A stretch of 15,846 nucleotides of DNA. It comes from Gammaproteobacteria bacterium. Lineage in GTDB: Bacteria > Pseudomonadota > Gammaproteobacteria > Pseudomonadales > Azotimanducaceae. Each line of letters opens with the position of its first letter. Positions within the stretch are counted from its first letter, which is position 1. Positions 1 through 7,474 of the stretch are shown piece after piece. The notes beneath the pieces were generated by a model. That model saw only the letters and a program-made list of their open reading frames with translations, was not told where the DNA came from and did not search any database. The position numbers and the translations under genes are program-made. The stretch covers positions 1 to 15,846 of the forward strand of contig JAPUJX010000624.1 of assembly GCA_027295975.1 (NCBI GenBank). The letters run 5' to 3'.

Positions 1-571
1 GGGAAACGATGTCCCTGAGGGGCTTTCCCCGTCGTTGGTCGCATACCCAACCGGTGATTCCAATATGGAAGCCTGCCGACAAATAATCTTCCAGCTCTTT
101 TGCGCTACCGGTAAAACAGTGTATTACAACGCCGACCAGCCCCTTGTGGCCGGTTAGCGCAGCGAGCACATCCGTGGCAGCTTCTCTATCGTGCACAAAA
201 ACCGGTTTGCCGACCTGTTCGGCGATGCTGAGCTGTTTTTGAAACACCGCCTGCTGCTGCTCGGGTGGGGAGAAGTTGCGGTTGTAGTCCAGTCCCATCT
301 CGCCAACGGCTTTTACCAGGGGCGACGAGGCTAGTTTGCTCAATGTGGACTCCCAACCGATATCGACGTCTTTCGCGTCATGAGGGTGGACGCCCGCGGT
401 GCAACGGATGTTGCTGCGGGCACTGCAGAATTTGATGGCGTTTGCGCTCGTTGGTAAATCGGAAGCGGTGAGTAATATGCGCGTGACACCTGCCGCGTGT
501 GCCCGCTCGATTACTTCCTCGCGGTCGATGTCGAACTGCGAATGGAGAAGATTAGCGCCGATGTCGATCAC
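1..571 (-). CDS. tatD: TatD-type metal-dependent hydrolase/DNase, 3' end cut by window edge
   Basis: About 190 residues are visible from a GTG start at 571; TatD proteins are about 260 aa, so roughly the last quarter lies outside. The sequence opens VIDIGANLLHSQFDIDREEV and contains GVHPHD, GEMGLDYNRNFSPPEQQ, FVHDREA, HCFTG and GITGWVCDQRRG, which follow E. coli TatD nearly block by block. As in E. coli TatD, the N-terminal metal-binding HxH of most TatD/YcfH/YjjV relatives is replaced (here G-A-N), so this is the TatD subgroup proper. The family consists of cytoplasmic metal-dependent hydrolases; 3'-5' exonuclease activity and roles in DNA repair are reported for E. coli TatD. The GTG overlaps the slt stop (GTGA), which decides the start and suggests translational coupling to slt. 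The family call is firm; the cellular role is inferred. Confidence 0.93.
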   Translation of the reverse strand, partial: MIDIGANLLHSQFDIDREEVIERAHAAGVTRILLTASDLPTSANAIKFCSARSNIRCTAGVHPHDAKDVDIGWESTLSKLASSPLVKAVGEMGLDYNRNFSPPEQQQAVFQKQLSIAEQVGKPVFVHDREAATDVLAALTGHKGLVGVVIHCFTGSAKELEDYLSAGFHIGITGWVCDQRRGKPLRDIVS

Positions 572-2481
572 GGTAAGGACGCTTCGTGTGCCTGCAGCAT
601 CGGCACCGGATTACCCATCAACCGTCCATAAACCTGGGTGAAAGCCAGTACGTTCTTTACGTAATTCCGGGTTTCGCGTAGCGGAATGGTTTCGATCCAG
701 AGGTCCATGGGCATACCGGACTGGCGTTTGATCCACCGGTCGACGCGGTGTCTGCCGGCGTTGTACGCCGCCGCAACAAGCGGTCGTTGGCCCTCGTAGC
801 GGGATAACAACTCCGCTAGATGGTGACCGCCCAATTCGATGTTGATCTCCGGAAAATAGAGATCGATCTCGGAAGGCCTGTCCAGTCGCGCGCGCCGTGC
901 AACCTCTTTAGCAGTGGCGGGTAACAGCTGCATGAGTCCGCGCGCATTTGCAACGGATCTGGCCCGGGGATCGAACGCGCTCTCCTGACGGATAACGGCG
1001 AAGAGAAACGATTGGGGAACCGTAGTTGCGTGGCTGACGCGTTCCACTACATTCCGGTAGGCCAGCGGAAAACGGAGTGTCAGATCGTCACGCAGGTTTG
1101 CATCGTTGGCTATCGCGATGCTCTGGGATATCCAACCGATCTGCTGAACCAGTCGCGCCACCTGTACCTGCTGGGTCGGGTTGAGTCTGGGTATGAGTTG
1201 ATTCCACTCGCGGCGCGCGTTGATCAGATCGCCAACGGCAAAGAGTTCGGTCGAACGGGCGACCTCTGGAATTTTTTTCAGCTGCGCAATTTGGGCGGGA
1301 TGTGTTCGCAGGACCATCGCATTGAGTTTGGCTTCGCTGCCGATATGTTCCGCTGCAAGAAATCCGTAGTAGTCGCGTTTTTCGGAGAGGGCTCGAAATT
1401 TCACCGTCGCGGCGGACGAATCCGGATGAATCGCCGTCAGTGCCCGGGCCTGCCAGTAGTTCCAGCGGTTTGATCGCAACTCCTCATCGGATAACTGCTC
1501 GATCCAGAAAATTGCCTGCGGCCAGGATTGGCTGACCAGGGCGGCTTCAGCCATCTGCCGTATCAGCTCAGCGGATGAGTGGCGCGGTTGCTCGGTGGGG
1601 AATTGACCGTCTTTGGCGCGGCCGATGAGAATGGCGTCGGCAACGGCGCGACTTTGAGTGTCGTTGAACGAGTGTGTGGTAACGTATTTGGCCCAGGCAG
1701 TTGCCGCGTCCTCGACGTCCTGTGCCGCCAGTCTAATCAAACCGTGGCTGATCACCATTCGTGAAAGCTCGCTGTCGGTTCGATATCGCTCTACGCGAGT
1801 AATTCTGCTCGGCCTCACATGAACGTTGTACAGCGATTGCGCCCAGGCTTTGTAGGCACCACTGAAATACCTCTGCAGATAACGAGCTAATACACGTTGG
1901 TTGGATACCAGTGCGAGCTGGAGTCGTTCCCAGGCGACATGCTCCTCGAGGTTGCCGGCGCTGATCCATACGTCGAACAACGGATCGCAAGCTTTGGGTT
2001 GAGAATGCGCGACCTTCCACAACGCTTCTACTTCAGCAAACGCTGCTTTACGCTCTGCGGTACCGTACAGGGCGCGCAGTCGATAACAACGCAGCTCTGC
2101 ATCGGTGGATGGTTCGTAGTTGTTCAGGAACTTGCGCCACTGACGTTTACGCCCGAGCATCTTCAGCCACCGGCGATGCACTATGTTGCTCACCGGCAAG
2201 CTCTGATGTCGCTCGAGAAAGGTTAGAACTTCCTGCTCACTGGCGATGAACAAGCGGCTCTGTAACGCGTGGAATTCGAGGTAAGGGTGCAGCACATACC
2301 CTTCGAGTTGGACTACGGCCTTCGCGAAAGATCGGCTGCGTCCAGCGGTGAGATCGTCCAGCGCTCGGCGATAAAGCGCACGTTGCTCGTACAAACCCGG
2401 TTGTGCCCAGCTGGGGGAGTTTGCAAGAAAAACGAAAACTAAGGCTTTCAGGAGAACCCGGAAGCCGGTGAGATTAGGCAC
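568..2481 (-). CDS. slt: Soluble lytic murein transglycosylase (Slt70-like)
   Basis: This 637-aa protein compares with 645 aa for E. coli Slt70. It would cleave the MurNAc-GlcNAc bond of peptidoglycan in the periplasm, forming 1,6-anhydro-MurNAc ends. Residues 1-26 form a signal peptide (hydrophobic VLLKALVFVFLANS, likely cleaved after SWA). Residues about 30-470 are the helical superhelix domain, followed by the C-terminal lysozyme-like SLT domain. The catalytic Glu is Glu500 in FAVIRQESAF, followed by ANARGLMQLLPATA and AAYNAGRHRVDRW, all standard SLT motifs. The GTG start is preceded directly by an in-frame TAA, so no longer start exists; a GGGAA ribosome-binding sequence lies upstream. 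The gene follows the universal stress protein gene by 21 bp and overlaps tatD by 4 bp, so the three are probably co-transcribed. Confidence 0.95.
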   Translation of the reverse strand: MPNLTGFRVLLKALVFVFLANSPSWAQPGLYEQRALYRRALDDLTAGRSRSFAKAVVQLEGYVLHPYLEFHALQSRLFIASEQEVLTFLERHQSLPVSNIVHRRWLKMLGRKRQWRKFLNNYEPSTDAELRCYRLRALYGTAERKAAFAEVEALWKVAHSQPKACDPLFDVWISAGNLEEHVAWERLQLALVSNQRVLARYLQRYFSGAYKAWAQSLYNVHVRPSRITRVERYRTDSELSRMVISHGLIRLAAQDVEDAATAWAKYVTTHSFNDTQSRAVADAILIGRAKDGQFPTEQPRHSSAELIRQMAEAALVSQSWPQAIFWIEQLSDEELRSNRWNYWQARALTAIHPDSSAATVKFRALSEKRDYYGFLAAEHIGSEAKLNAMVLRTHPAQIAQLKKIPEVARSTELFAVGDLINARREWNQLIPRLNPTQQVQVARLVQQIGWISQSIAIANDANLRDDLTLRFPLAYRNVVERVSHATTVPQSFLFAVIRQESAFDPRARSVANARGLMQLLPATAKEVARRARLDRPSEIDLYFPEINIELGGHHLAELLSRYEGQRPLVAAAYNAGRHRVDRWIKRQSGMPMDLWIETIPLRETRNYVKNVLAFTQVYGRLMGNPVPMLQAHEASLP

Positions 2482-2502
2482 TTAGTGTTCCCAGATACCG
2501 AC

Positions 2503-2955
2503 TTACGCCTCGGTGCCTTCTTCCGAGCCGACACGTACTGCCAGAACATCACACTTGGCGCCATGAAGTACCCCATTGGCCGTCGATCCCAGGAGCAGCG
2601 CGAGGCCGTGCCGGCCGTGGCTGCCTACGACGATTACGTCTGCTTCCTTGGCCTCCGCAATGCGATGGATTTCACTCTCCGGCCGGCCGAAGATCAGGTA
2701 TTGGCGGTCTTCCGGAATACCCAGTTTCTTGGCGAATTCAGCCAGATGGGACTTCGCCTGCTCATGAATCTGTTCCTGGACGGATGAGAGGTCCATGGGA
2801 ATGTCGCCCCCGTATGCCAGACTCAACGGTTCGATGACATGAACCATATGTAGTTCGGCATCGAAGTGCCGGGCGAGCGACATAGCGCGTTGTGCAACCT
2901 GGTTGGATTCCTGGGTAAGATCCAATGCCAACATGATGCGACGATAGCCTGACAT
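2503..2955 (-). CDS. Universal stress protein, UspA family
   Basis: A single Usp domain of 150 aa. It starts MSGYRRIMLALDLTQES, which resembles E. coli UspA (beta1 and the conserved Asp), and ends with VVGSHGRHGLALLLGSTANG, the nucleotide-loop region. The loop keeps G111-x2-G114 and G123-S124 but with eight residues between, one fewer than the classic G-x2-G-x9-G(S/T) motif, so ATP binding is possible but not certain. These are small cytoplasmic dimers that accumulate during stress or growth arrest; the molecular activity is usually unknown. The start at 2955 is preferred over an in-frame ATG at 3003 because a strong GGGAGG site sits just before it and the family fold begins there. It is the first gene of the usp-slt-tatD run and is divergent from the gene at 3028. 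I give no symbol because several Usp paralogues share these features. Confidence 0.93.
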   Translation of the reverse strand: MSGYRRIMLALDLTQESNQVAQRAMSLARHFDAELHMVHVIEPLSLAYGGDIPMDLSSVQEQIHEQAKSHLAEFAKKLGIPEDRQYLIFGRPESEIHRIAEAKEADVIVVGSHGRHGLALLLGSTANGVLHGAKCDVLAVRVGSEEGTEA

Positions 2956-2981
2956 GTTGCCTCCCAAGGTGATTTCCGGCG

Positions 2982-3010
2982 ACGATACACAGAATCCAAA
3001 CACCCCTCAA
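2982..3010 (-). promoter_or_regulatory. Candidate sigma-70 promoter for the usp-slt-tatD unit
   Basis: On the minus strand TTGAGG (complement of 3005-3010) is separated by 17 bp from TATCGT (complement of 2982-2987), each matching four of six consensus positions. Transcription would begin near 2975, leaving a leader of about 20 nt that contains the usp ribosome-binding site. Spacing and placement are good but the hexamers are only moderate. Confidence 0.4.
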
Positions 3011-3027
3011 GCCCGGAGAATACAGTT

Positions 3028-3600
3028 TTGACGTGGATCATCATCGGACTGGTTTTTCTTGTAGCGTTTGGCCCCGTGTTCTGGCTGTTGCCGAGCAAAC
3101 GGGATAGGCGCCTCAGCGCGTTGCGGCTGAGCGCACGCACCCATGGGCTCGTTGTCGAGCTTAGAAGATTGCCGAAATTGAATCCCGAACCCGAGGAACG
3201 GGTCAGTGCCGGGGGAAAGATAAGAAAGCCGGTCATCGAGTGTGCCGCGTACCTGTGGCATATGACGAATCAACTTCGCTTTCTTCCGGAAGCGCGCATT
3301 CTACGGGGAACCCATGGTACAACGGCGCTGCCCGGTTGGGTTTTTGATCCGGAATGCGAATCCCGGGTTACCCACATGGATATGCTGCTGGGGAAGCTGG
3401 CCAACTACACCGAAGGGTTACCCGGGGACGTCATCGGCATCGAAGTCGATGCGCGGCAACTCGCCTGTTACTGGCTGGAAAGCCCGGGTTCGGGAGTGGA
3501 GTTGGTGGCCGGGATTGCCGCCGGATTGCAACGGCTCGGTGAAGACCTGGGCGCCGTGGACGAGCAACTGAAGGCAGATTATTTAGGCCCGGATTCTTGA
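3028..3600 (+). CDS. Membrane-anchored protein of unknown function upstream of topA
   Basis: The 190-aa product starts at TTG with a GGAGA site 8 nt upstream; no earlier ATG or GTG is in frame. Residues about 3-21 (WIIIGLVFLVAFGPVFWLL) form one membrane segment followed at once by SKRDRRLSALRLSAR. By the positive-inside rule the roughly 165-residue tail would be cytoplasmic. The tail has no catalytic motif I recognise. A tryptophan/proline-containing middle part (ALPGWVFDPE) precedes LPGDVIGIEVDARQLACYWLE and a C-terminal amphipathic stretch. I recall similarly shaped anchored proteins directly upstream of topA in pseudomonads, but could not check this. Its stop codon forms part of the -35 box of the topA promoter, so read-through into topA is also possible. 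The coding call is supported by length, ribosome-binding site and position; no function is assigned. Confidence 0.8.
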   Translation: MTWIIIGLVFLVAFGPVFWLLPSKRDRRLSALRLSARTHGLVVELRRLPKLNPEPEERVSAGGKIRKPVIECAAYLWHMTNQLRFLPEARILRGTHGTTALPGWVFDPECESRVTHMDMLLGKLANYTEGLPGDVIGIEVDARQLACYWLESPGSGVELVAGIAAGLQRLGEDLGAVDEQLKADYLGPDS

Positions 3601-3626
3601 CAGCCCTTTCCAGGAGGCCGTATAAA
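3597..3626 (+). promoter_or_regulatory. Near-consensus sigma-70 promoter for topA
   Basis: A perfect TTGACA (3597-3602) is followed after 18 bp by TATAAA (3621-3626), with a GC-rich stretch (CGGCGCCC) right after the -10 box. The -35 box overlaps the TGA stop of the preceding gene. The predicted start near 3633 gives topA a leader of about 20 nt ending in a GAGAGGA ribosome-binding sequence. A GC-rich discriminator is a known feature of supercoiling-sensitive promoters; that it makes topA supercoiling-responsive here is inference. Confidence 0.7.
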
Positions 3627-3652
3627 CGGCGCCCAAATCACCTGAGAGGATC

Positions 3653-6391
3653 ATGGCCCGCTCCCTCGTCATAGTTGAATCACCAGCCAAGGCGCGCACG
3701 ATCAATCGATATCTCGGCCGAGACTATATCGTCAAGTCGAGCGTCGGTCATATTCGAGATCTGCCGGTTGGGGGAAAAGGATCGGATCCGAAGGCACGGG
3801 CCAGGGAGGCCGCCAGAACTCGAAAGCTCTCGCCCGAGAAACGCGAGGCGTATAAACGAAAACGTGCGAGGCAACAGTTGATTCGGCGTATGGGCGTCAA
3901 CCCGGACGCAGATTGGGAAGCCTCGTACGAGATATTGCCTGGAAAAGAAAAGGTCGTCGATGAACTGGTGAAGCTGGCGAAAAAAGCGGATGCGGTTTAT
4001 CTCGCTACTGACCTCGATCGGGAAGGGGAGGCCATCGCATGGCATTTACGGGAAACCATCGGCGGTGATGCAAACCGCTATCGGCGGGTGGTTTTCAACG
4101 AGATCACCCGTAAAGCGATCCAGGAAGCCTTCGAATCGCCAACCGATCTGGACATGAACCAGGTGAATGCCCAACAGACACGAAGGTTTCTGGATCGCGT
4201 CGTGGGCTTCGAACTCTCCCCGTTGTTGTGGTCGAAGGTGGCTCGGGGTTTATCCGCAGGGCGGGTGCAGTCCGTCGCCGTGCGGCTGGTTGTCGAGCGC
4301 GAGCGGGAGATTCGCGTTTTTGTTCCTGAAGAATACTGGGAGTGTTTCGCAGATCTGCAACGCCAGGGGGATGCCGAGGCGATTCGCTTCCAGTTGACCA
4401 GGGATGGTGGAGAAAACTACCGACCGGACAACGAGACGGATGCCAGGGAAGCGCTGGAGCGTCTCAAACTACGATCTTTCTCCGTAAAGAGCCGCGAAGA
4501 CCGCCCCACCAGAACCAGACCCAACGCACCATTCATCACCTCGACGCTCCAACAGGGAGCCAGTACGAGGCTTGGCTTCAGCGTCAAGAAGACGATGACG
4601 CTTGCCCAGCGGCTTTATGAAGCGGGTTACATTACTTACATGCGCACGGATTCGACGAATTTGAGCACGGAAGCGGTTACTGCATGCCGGGGCCACATAA
4701 AAGACAAATTCGGTGGTGACTACCTTCCGGAGAAGCCGAACTTTTATGCCAGTAAAAAAGCCGCTCAGGAAGCGCACGAAGCCATTCGGCCTTCCAACGT
4801 CGGTACCGTTGCCGATTTCCTGACCGGTGTCGATGGCGATGCGGTTCGGCTGTACGACCTCATCTGGCGCCAGTTCGTCGCCTGCCAGATGACCGGTGCG
4901 CAATACCTGAGCACGACAATTCTGGTCGAGGCGGGTGAATTTGAGTTGAAGATACGTGGTCGTATTCTCAAGTTTGATGGTTATACGAAGGTGTTAGCTC
5001 CCGCATCGCGAAAAGATGATGACGCTCCGCTGCCGGATCTGCAGGTGGGTGAAAGCCTGGAGTTGAAAAACGCGGAAAACATCCAGCATTTTACCAAGCC
5101 GTCGCCGCGCTTTGGTGAGGCGAGCCTGGTCCGTGAATTGGAAAAGCGGGGTATCGGCCGACCCTCCACCTATGCGGCAATCATTTCCACCATCCAGGAT
5201 CGGGGTTATGTGACGCTCACCAACCGCCGCTTCCATGCCGAAAAGATCGGCGAACTCGTGACGGATCGGTTGGTCGAAAAGTTCGAGAATCTCCTGGACT
5301 ACGGCTTCACCGCGCAGATGGAGTTGGAACTCGATCAGATAGCCGAAGGGGAGTCGGACTGGCGGGGCGTGCTTGACCGATTTTATGGAGATTTCAGCGC
5401 CAAGCTTGCGAGTGCGCAGTCCGAGAAAGGAGGCATGAGTAGCAACCTGCCGACGGACACCGATATCGAATGCTCGAGGTGCGGCCGCCACATGCAGATT
5501 CGAACGGGTAGTACCGGTGTATTTCTCGGCTGTTCGGGGTACGCGCTGGCTCCGAAAGAAAGGTGCACGAACACTATAAATCTCATCGCTGGAGAAGAAG
5601 CGGTGGATGTCGAACACGATGACGAAGGAGAATCCAGACGGCTTCGAACCATGCACAAGTGTCCCTTGTGCGGCACTCCGATGATCAGCTACCTGATAGA
5701 CGAAAGCCGCAAGCTGCACGTGTGTGGCAACAATCCCGACTGCAAGGGTTTTGAGGTCGAACCAGGAAGTTTCAGGATCAAAGGTTATGACGGCCCCGTG
5801 ATCGAGTGCGACAAGTGTGGTGCCGAGATGCAGCTCAAGTCGGGCCGCTTTGGTAAATATTTCGGCTGCACGGGGGACGACTGCAAGAACACCCGCAAGC
5901 TCCTGCGCAGCGGTGAAGCGGCACCGCCCAAGGCAGATCCCGTACCGATGCCGGAGCTGCGATGCCAGAAGGTTGATGATTATTACCTGTTGCGAGATGG
6001 CGCTTCGGGAATATTTCTCGCGGCCAGCCAGTTCCCCAAAAACCGCGAAACCCGCGCGCCCAAGGTTCTTGAACTCATCGTTCATGCGAATGAACTGGAT
6101 CCCAAGTTCAAGTATCTGCTGACTGCCCCGGTCAGGGATCCGGCTGGCCTTCCGGCGATCATACGGTACAGCCGTAAAACAAAAGAACAATATGTACAAT
6201 CGGAGACCGACGGCAAGGCGTCCGGCTGGCGTGCGTATTACGCCAACGGACGTTGGGTGGAGGAGCAACAATCAACCAGGCCAAAAACAAAGAGGAAGGC
6301 CAAAAGAAAGGTCAGGAAGAAGGCCGAGGCAAAAACCAAACGAGGCTCGCGTCGGCCGATTAAGAAAGATACCGAAACATCATCGGGCTGA
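3653..6391 (+). CDS. topA: DNA topoisomerase I (type IA)
   Basis: At 912 aa this is slightly longer than E. coli TopA (865 aa) and nearly collinear with it. It relaxes negative supercoils through a transient 5'-phosphotyrosine single-strand break. The TOPRIM domain has Glu9 in [10 protein letters not shown] and the D120-x-D122-x-E124 metal motif in [14 protein letters not shown]. Further on come [16 protein letters not shown] and the active-site Tyr329 in [13 protein letters not shown], then HEAIRPS and [12 protein letters not shown]. The C-terminal part carries three four-cysteine zinc ribbons beginning at Cys607, Cys670 and Cys719. A Lys/Arg-rich tail of about 40 residues, rich in [16 protein letters not shown] sequence, extends beyond the E. 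coli end and probably adds nonspecific DNA contact. The ATG is supported by the GAGAGGA site and the conserved N-terminus. It has its own promoter at 3597-3626 and is followed by a small gene on the same strand. Confidence 0.99.
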   Translation: MARSLVIVESPAKARTINRYLGRDYIVKSSVGHIRDLPVGGKGSDPKARAREAARTRKLSPEKREAYKRKRARQQLIRRMGVNPDADWEASYEILPGKEKVVDELVKLAKKADAVYLATDLDREGEAIAWHLRETIGGDANRYRRVVFNEITRKAIQEAFESPTDLDMNQVNAQQTRRFLDRVVGFELSPLLWSKVARGLSAGRVQSVAVRLVVEREREIRVFVPEEYWECFADLQRQGDAEAIRFQLTRDGGENYRPDNETDAREALERLKLRSFSVKSREDRPTRTRPNAPFITSTLQQGASTRLGFSVKKTMTLAQRLYEAGYITYMRTDSTNLSTEAVTACRGHIKDKFGGDYLPEKPNFYASKKAAQEAHEAIRPSNVGTVADFLTGVDGDAVRLYDLIWRQFVACQMTGAQYLSTTILVEAGEFELKIRGRILKFDGYTKVLAPASRKDDDAPLPDLQVGESLELKNAENIQHFTKPSPRFGEASLVRELEKRGIGRPSTYAAIISTIQDRGYVTLTNRRFHAEKIGELVTDRLVEKFENLLDYGFTAQMELELDQIAEGESDWRGVLDRFYGDFSAKLASAQSEKGGMSSNLPTDTDIECSRCGRHMQIRTGSTGVFLGCSGYALAPKERCTNTINLIAGEEAVDVEHDDEGESRRLRTMHKCPLCGTPMISYLIDESRKLHVCGNNPDCKGFEVEPGSFRIKGYDGPVIECDKCGAEMQLKSGRFGKYFGCTGDDCKNTRKLLRSGEAAPPKADPVPMPELRCQKVDDYYLLRDGASGIFLAASQFPKNRETRAPKVLELIVHANELDPKFKYLLTAPVRDPAGLPAIIRYSRKTKEQYVQSETDGKASGWRAYYANGRWVEEQQSTRPKTKRKAKRKVRKKAEAKTKRGSRRPIKKDTETSSG

Positions 6392-6463
6392 CCATCCCGT
6401 TCGAGAATGGACGGAAGGTGCCCGGATCACAATTTCTGGATAAACGCTGACAGCGGGAGACAA

Positions 6464-6697
6464 ATGAGCACCGTTTTGGAGATCACTCAGCTACACAATG
6501 GCGATATCGTGCTGCGGGAAGCAAAAGACGAGGGCGAGCCGTTGCTTCGTATTCGTTTCTCCGCTGAGGTACGCGACATGCTTGGTGACGAACTCGTCAG
6601 AGTGGCTGAAGCCATGATTGACGCGGCCACAGAATTTCTTGGCGAGGAATCCGTTCCCGCGCACGAAGTTGCGAATCCGGCGCCCACCATCCATTGA
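6464..6697 (+). CDS. Small acidic conserved-looking protein between topA and lexA
   Basis: The 77-aa product starts MSTVLEITQLHNGDIVLREA. I chose this ATG over one at 6407 because a GGGAG site precedes it by a few bases and the upstream extension looks non-coding. It has a beta-like N-terminal half (LEITQLHNGDIVL, EPLLRIRFS) and an amphipathic helix (VRDMLGDELVRVAEAMIDAATEFLGEE); there is no membrane segment, cysteine or signal peptide. It resembles a soluble single-domain protein. It lies 72 bp after topA on the same strand, probably in the topA transcript, and faces lexA with only 42 bp between the two stops. I recall small uncharacterised ORFs between topA and lexA in pseudomonads, but cannot confirm homology. 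No function is assigned. Confidence 0.75.
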   Translation: MSTVLEITQLHNGDIVLREAKDEGEPLLRIRFSAEVRDMLGDELVRVAEAMIDAATEFLGEESVPAHEVANPAPTIH

Positions 6698-6727
6698 TTT
6701 ATCCTGTGGGTCGAAACCCTGGATAAA
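6698..6727. terminator. Hairpin between convergent small ORF and lexA, possible bidirectional terminator
   Basis: It fits entirely between the two convergent stop codons. Outer arms TTTATCC (6698-6704) and GGATAAA (6721-6727) pair perfectly; inner arms GGGT (6708-6711) and ACCC (6716-6719) close a four-base loop that reads TTCG on the lexA strand, with an internal bulge of TGT against T. There is no long U-run on either side, only A/T-rich outer arms and AATATT, so intrinsic termination is plausible but not textbook. It could instead protect the 3' ends. Confidence 0.5.
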
Positions 6728-6739
6728 ATATTGATAGAT

Positions 6740-7342
6740 TCAGAGACTCTGGCGAATGACGCCGACACTCAACCCCTCGATATGGAATTCCTGTTCCCGA
6801 AGATCCACTTCGATGGGGCTGTGGTCGCGGTTTTCCGGCAGCAGGAGTATTTTGCTGCGGTTCCTGGTGCGTTGAAATCGCTTGACGGTAACTTCATCTT
6901 CGATGCGCGCGACGATTATTTGACCATTGCTCGCTTCTGGCGTTTTGTGGACCGCTAACAAATCGCCGTCCAGGATACCCACTTCGCACATGCTGTCGCC
7001 ATATACGCGGAGCAGGAAATCCGCCCGCGGATTGAAAAACCCCACCGGCATATCGACCCGATCTTCAATATGCTCTTCTGCCAGAATCGGGCTACCCGCG
7101 GCCACACGCCCGACAATGGGCAGGCCGCCGTCGGCCGGCAAGCGAATACCCCTCGATGTTCCTGGGATCATTTCGATGGCGCCCTTACGCGCCAGAGCCT
7201 TCAGGTGTTCTTCGGCGGCGTTTGGTGACTTGAAACCGAATTCCGCAGCTATATCGGCGCGAGTGGGCGGGTAACCGGTATCTTTAATATGTTGTTTGAT
7301 GAGATCGAGGATCTCGGCCTGGCGTTGGGTGAGGATGTTCAT
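6740..7342 (-). CDS. lexA: LexA, SOS response repressor and self-cleaving peptidase
   Basis: The 200-aa protein is close to E. coli LexA (202 aa). The N-terminal winged helix-turn-helix spans about residues 1-68. Its recognition region [16 protein letters not shown] is the same as I recall for E. coli, which agrees with the CTG-N10-CAG boxes found upstream. The cleavage site is Ala82-Gly83 in VGRVAAGSP. The catalytic dyad is Ser117 in YGDSM and Lys154 in DEVTVKRF. LexA represses SOS genes as a dimer; the RecA filament on single-stranded DNA stimulates its self-cleavage. The ATG is supported by family length; the ribosome-binding site is weak (TTAAGAG). Two SOS boxes overlap its promoter, so it should be autoregulated. 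No sulA, dinF or other cell-division inhibitor follows it; the next downstream gene is convergent. Confidence 0.98.
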   Translation of the reverse strand: MNILTQRQAEILDLIKQHIKDTGYPPTRADIAAEFGFKSPNAAEEHLKALARKGAIEMIPGTSRGIRLPADGGLPIVGRVAAGSPILAEEHIEDRVDMPVGFFNPRADFLLRVYGDSMCEVGILDGDLLAVHKTPEASNGQIIVARIEDEVTVKRFQRTRNRSKILLLPENRDHSPIEVDLREQEFHIEGLSVGVIRQSL

Positions 7343-7352
7343 GAACTCTTAA

Positions 7353-7388
7353 TGACCTTTGTAGTGACCTTTGTGATGACCTTGGCGG
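7353..7388. repeat. Three 12-bp direct repeats in the lexA leader
   Basis: Consecutive units TGACCTTTGTAG (7353-7364), TGACCTTTGTGA (7365-7376) and TGACCTTGGCGG (7377-7388) share TGACCTT. A fourth TGACC begins at 7390, one base out of phase. In the lexA mRNA they read as repeated AAGGUCA. They lie between the SOS boxes and the lexA start. No function is established. Confidence 0.75.
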
Positions 7389-7393
7389 TTGAC

Positions 7394-7409
7394 CTGGTTA
7401 TATATACAG
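7394..7409. promoter_or_regulatory. SOS box (LexA operator), lexA-proximal
   Basis: CTG-N10-CAG, read CTGGTTATATATACAG on the plus strand and CTGTATATATAACCAG on the lexA strand, matches the gammaproteobacterial LexA consensus (TACTG(TA)5CAGTA) with an AT-alternating core. Its centre lies 20 bp from the second box. It lies about 50 bp upstream of the lexA start. Confidence 0.92.
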
Positions 7410-7413
7410 TAAT

Positions 7414-7429
7414 CTGTGGTTATATACAG
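7414..7429. promoter_or_regulatory. SOS box (LexA operator), lexA-distal
   Basis: A second CTG-N10-CAG, read CTGTGGTTATATACAG on the plus strand and CTGTATATAACCACAG on the lexA strand. It covers the predicted lexA -10 element. Two operators spaced by two helical turns would let two LexA dimers bind the same face, as known for the paired operators of E. coli lexA. Confidence 0.92.
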
Positions 7430-7449
7430 TAATTGCGGCCGTTGCACAA
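7421..7449 (-). promoter_or_regulatory. Candidate lexA promoter overlapping an SOS box
   Basis: On the minus strand TTGTGC (complement of 7444-7449) lies 17 bp from TATATA (complement of 7421-7426), inside the distal SOS box. Transcription would begin near 7414 and the transcript would include the second operator and the 12-bp repeats. The -35 is weak, as expected for a regulated promoter. No convincing plus-strand promoter for the divergent genes was found here. Confidence 0.5.
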
Positions 7450-7474
7450 CCACTCTCCTGAGGAATGTGGCTTT

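Noticed and set aside
2956..3003. Upstream ATG at 3003 for the universal stress protein
   Set aside because: The GGGAGG site and the family N-terminus both support 2955; the longer start would fall before or around the candidate promoter start site.
3617..3630. Small hairpin GCCGT-ATAA-ACGGC before topA as a terminator or attenuator
   Set aside because: The stem is only 5 bp, has no U-run and coincides with the -10 region of a much better promoter match.
4994..6271. Long antisense open frame (425 codons) inside topA
   Set aside because: Shadow of a strongly conserved coding frame; its translation has no recognisable domain and no supported start.
7341..7413. Leader peptide ending at the lexA start: an open frame encoding [14 protein letters not shown] whose TGA overlaps the lexA ATG
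   Set aside because: Between the upstream in-frame TAA and the stop there is no ATG, GTG or TTG; the pattern follows from the 12-bp repeats being a multiple of three.
7389..7417. Plus-strand promoter TTGACC with a downstream -10 for the LolA-like operon
   Set aside because: At 16-18 bp spacing only ATCTGT-like sequence is found; the TATATA motifs are too near or too far, so no promoter is claimed.
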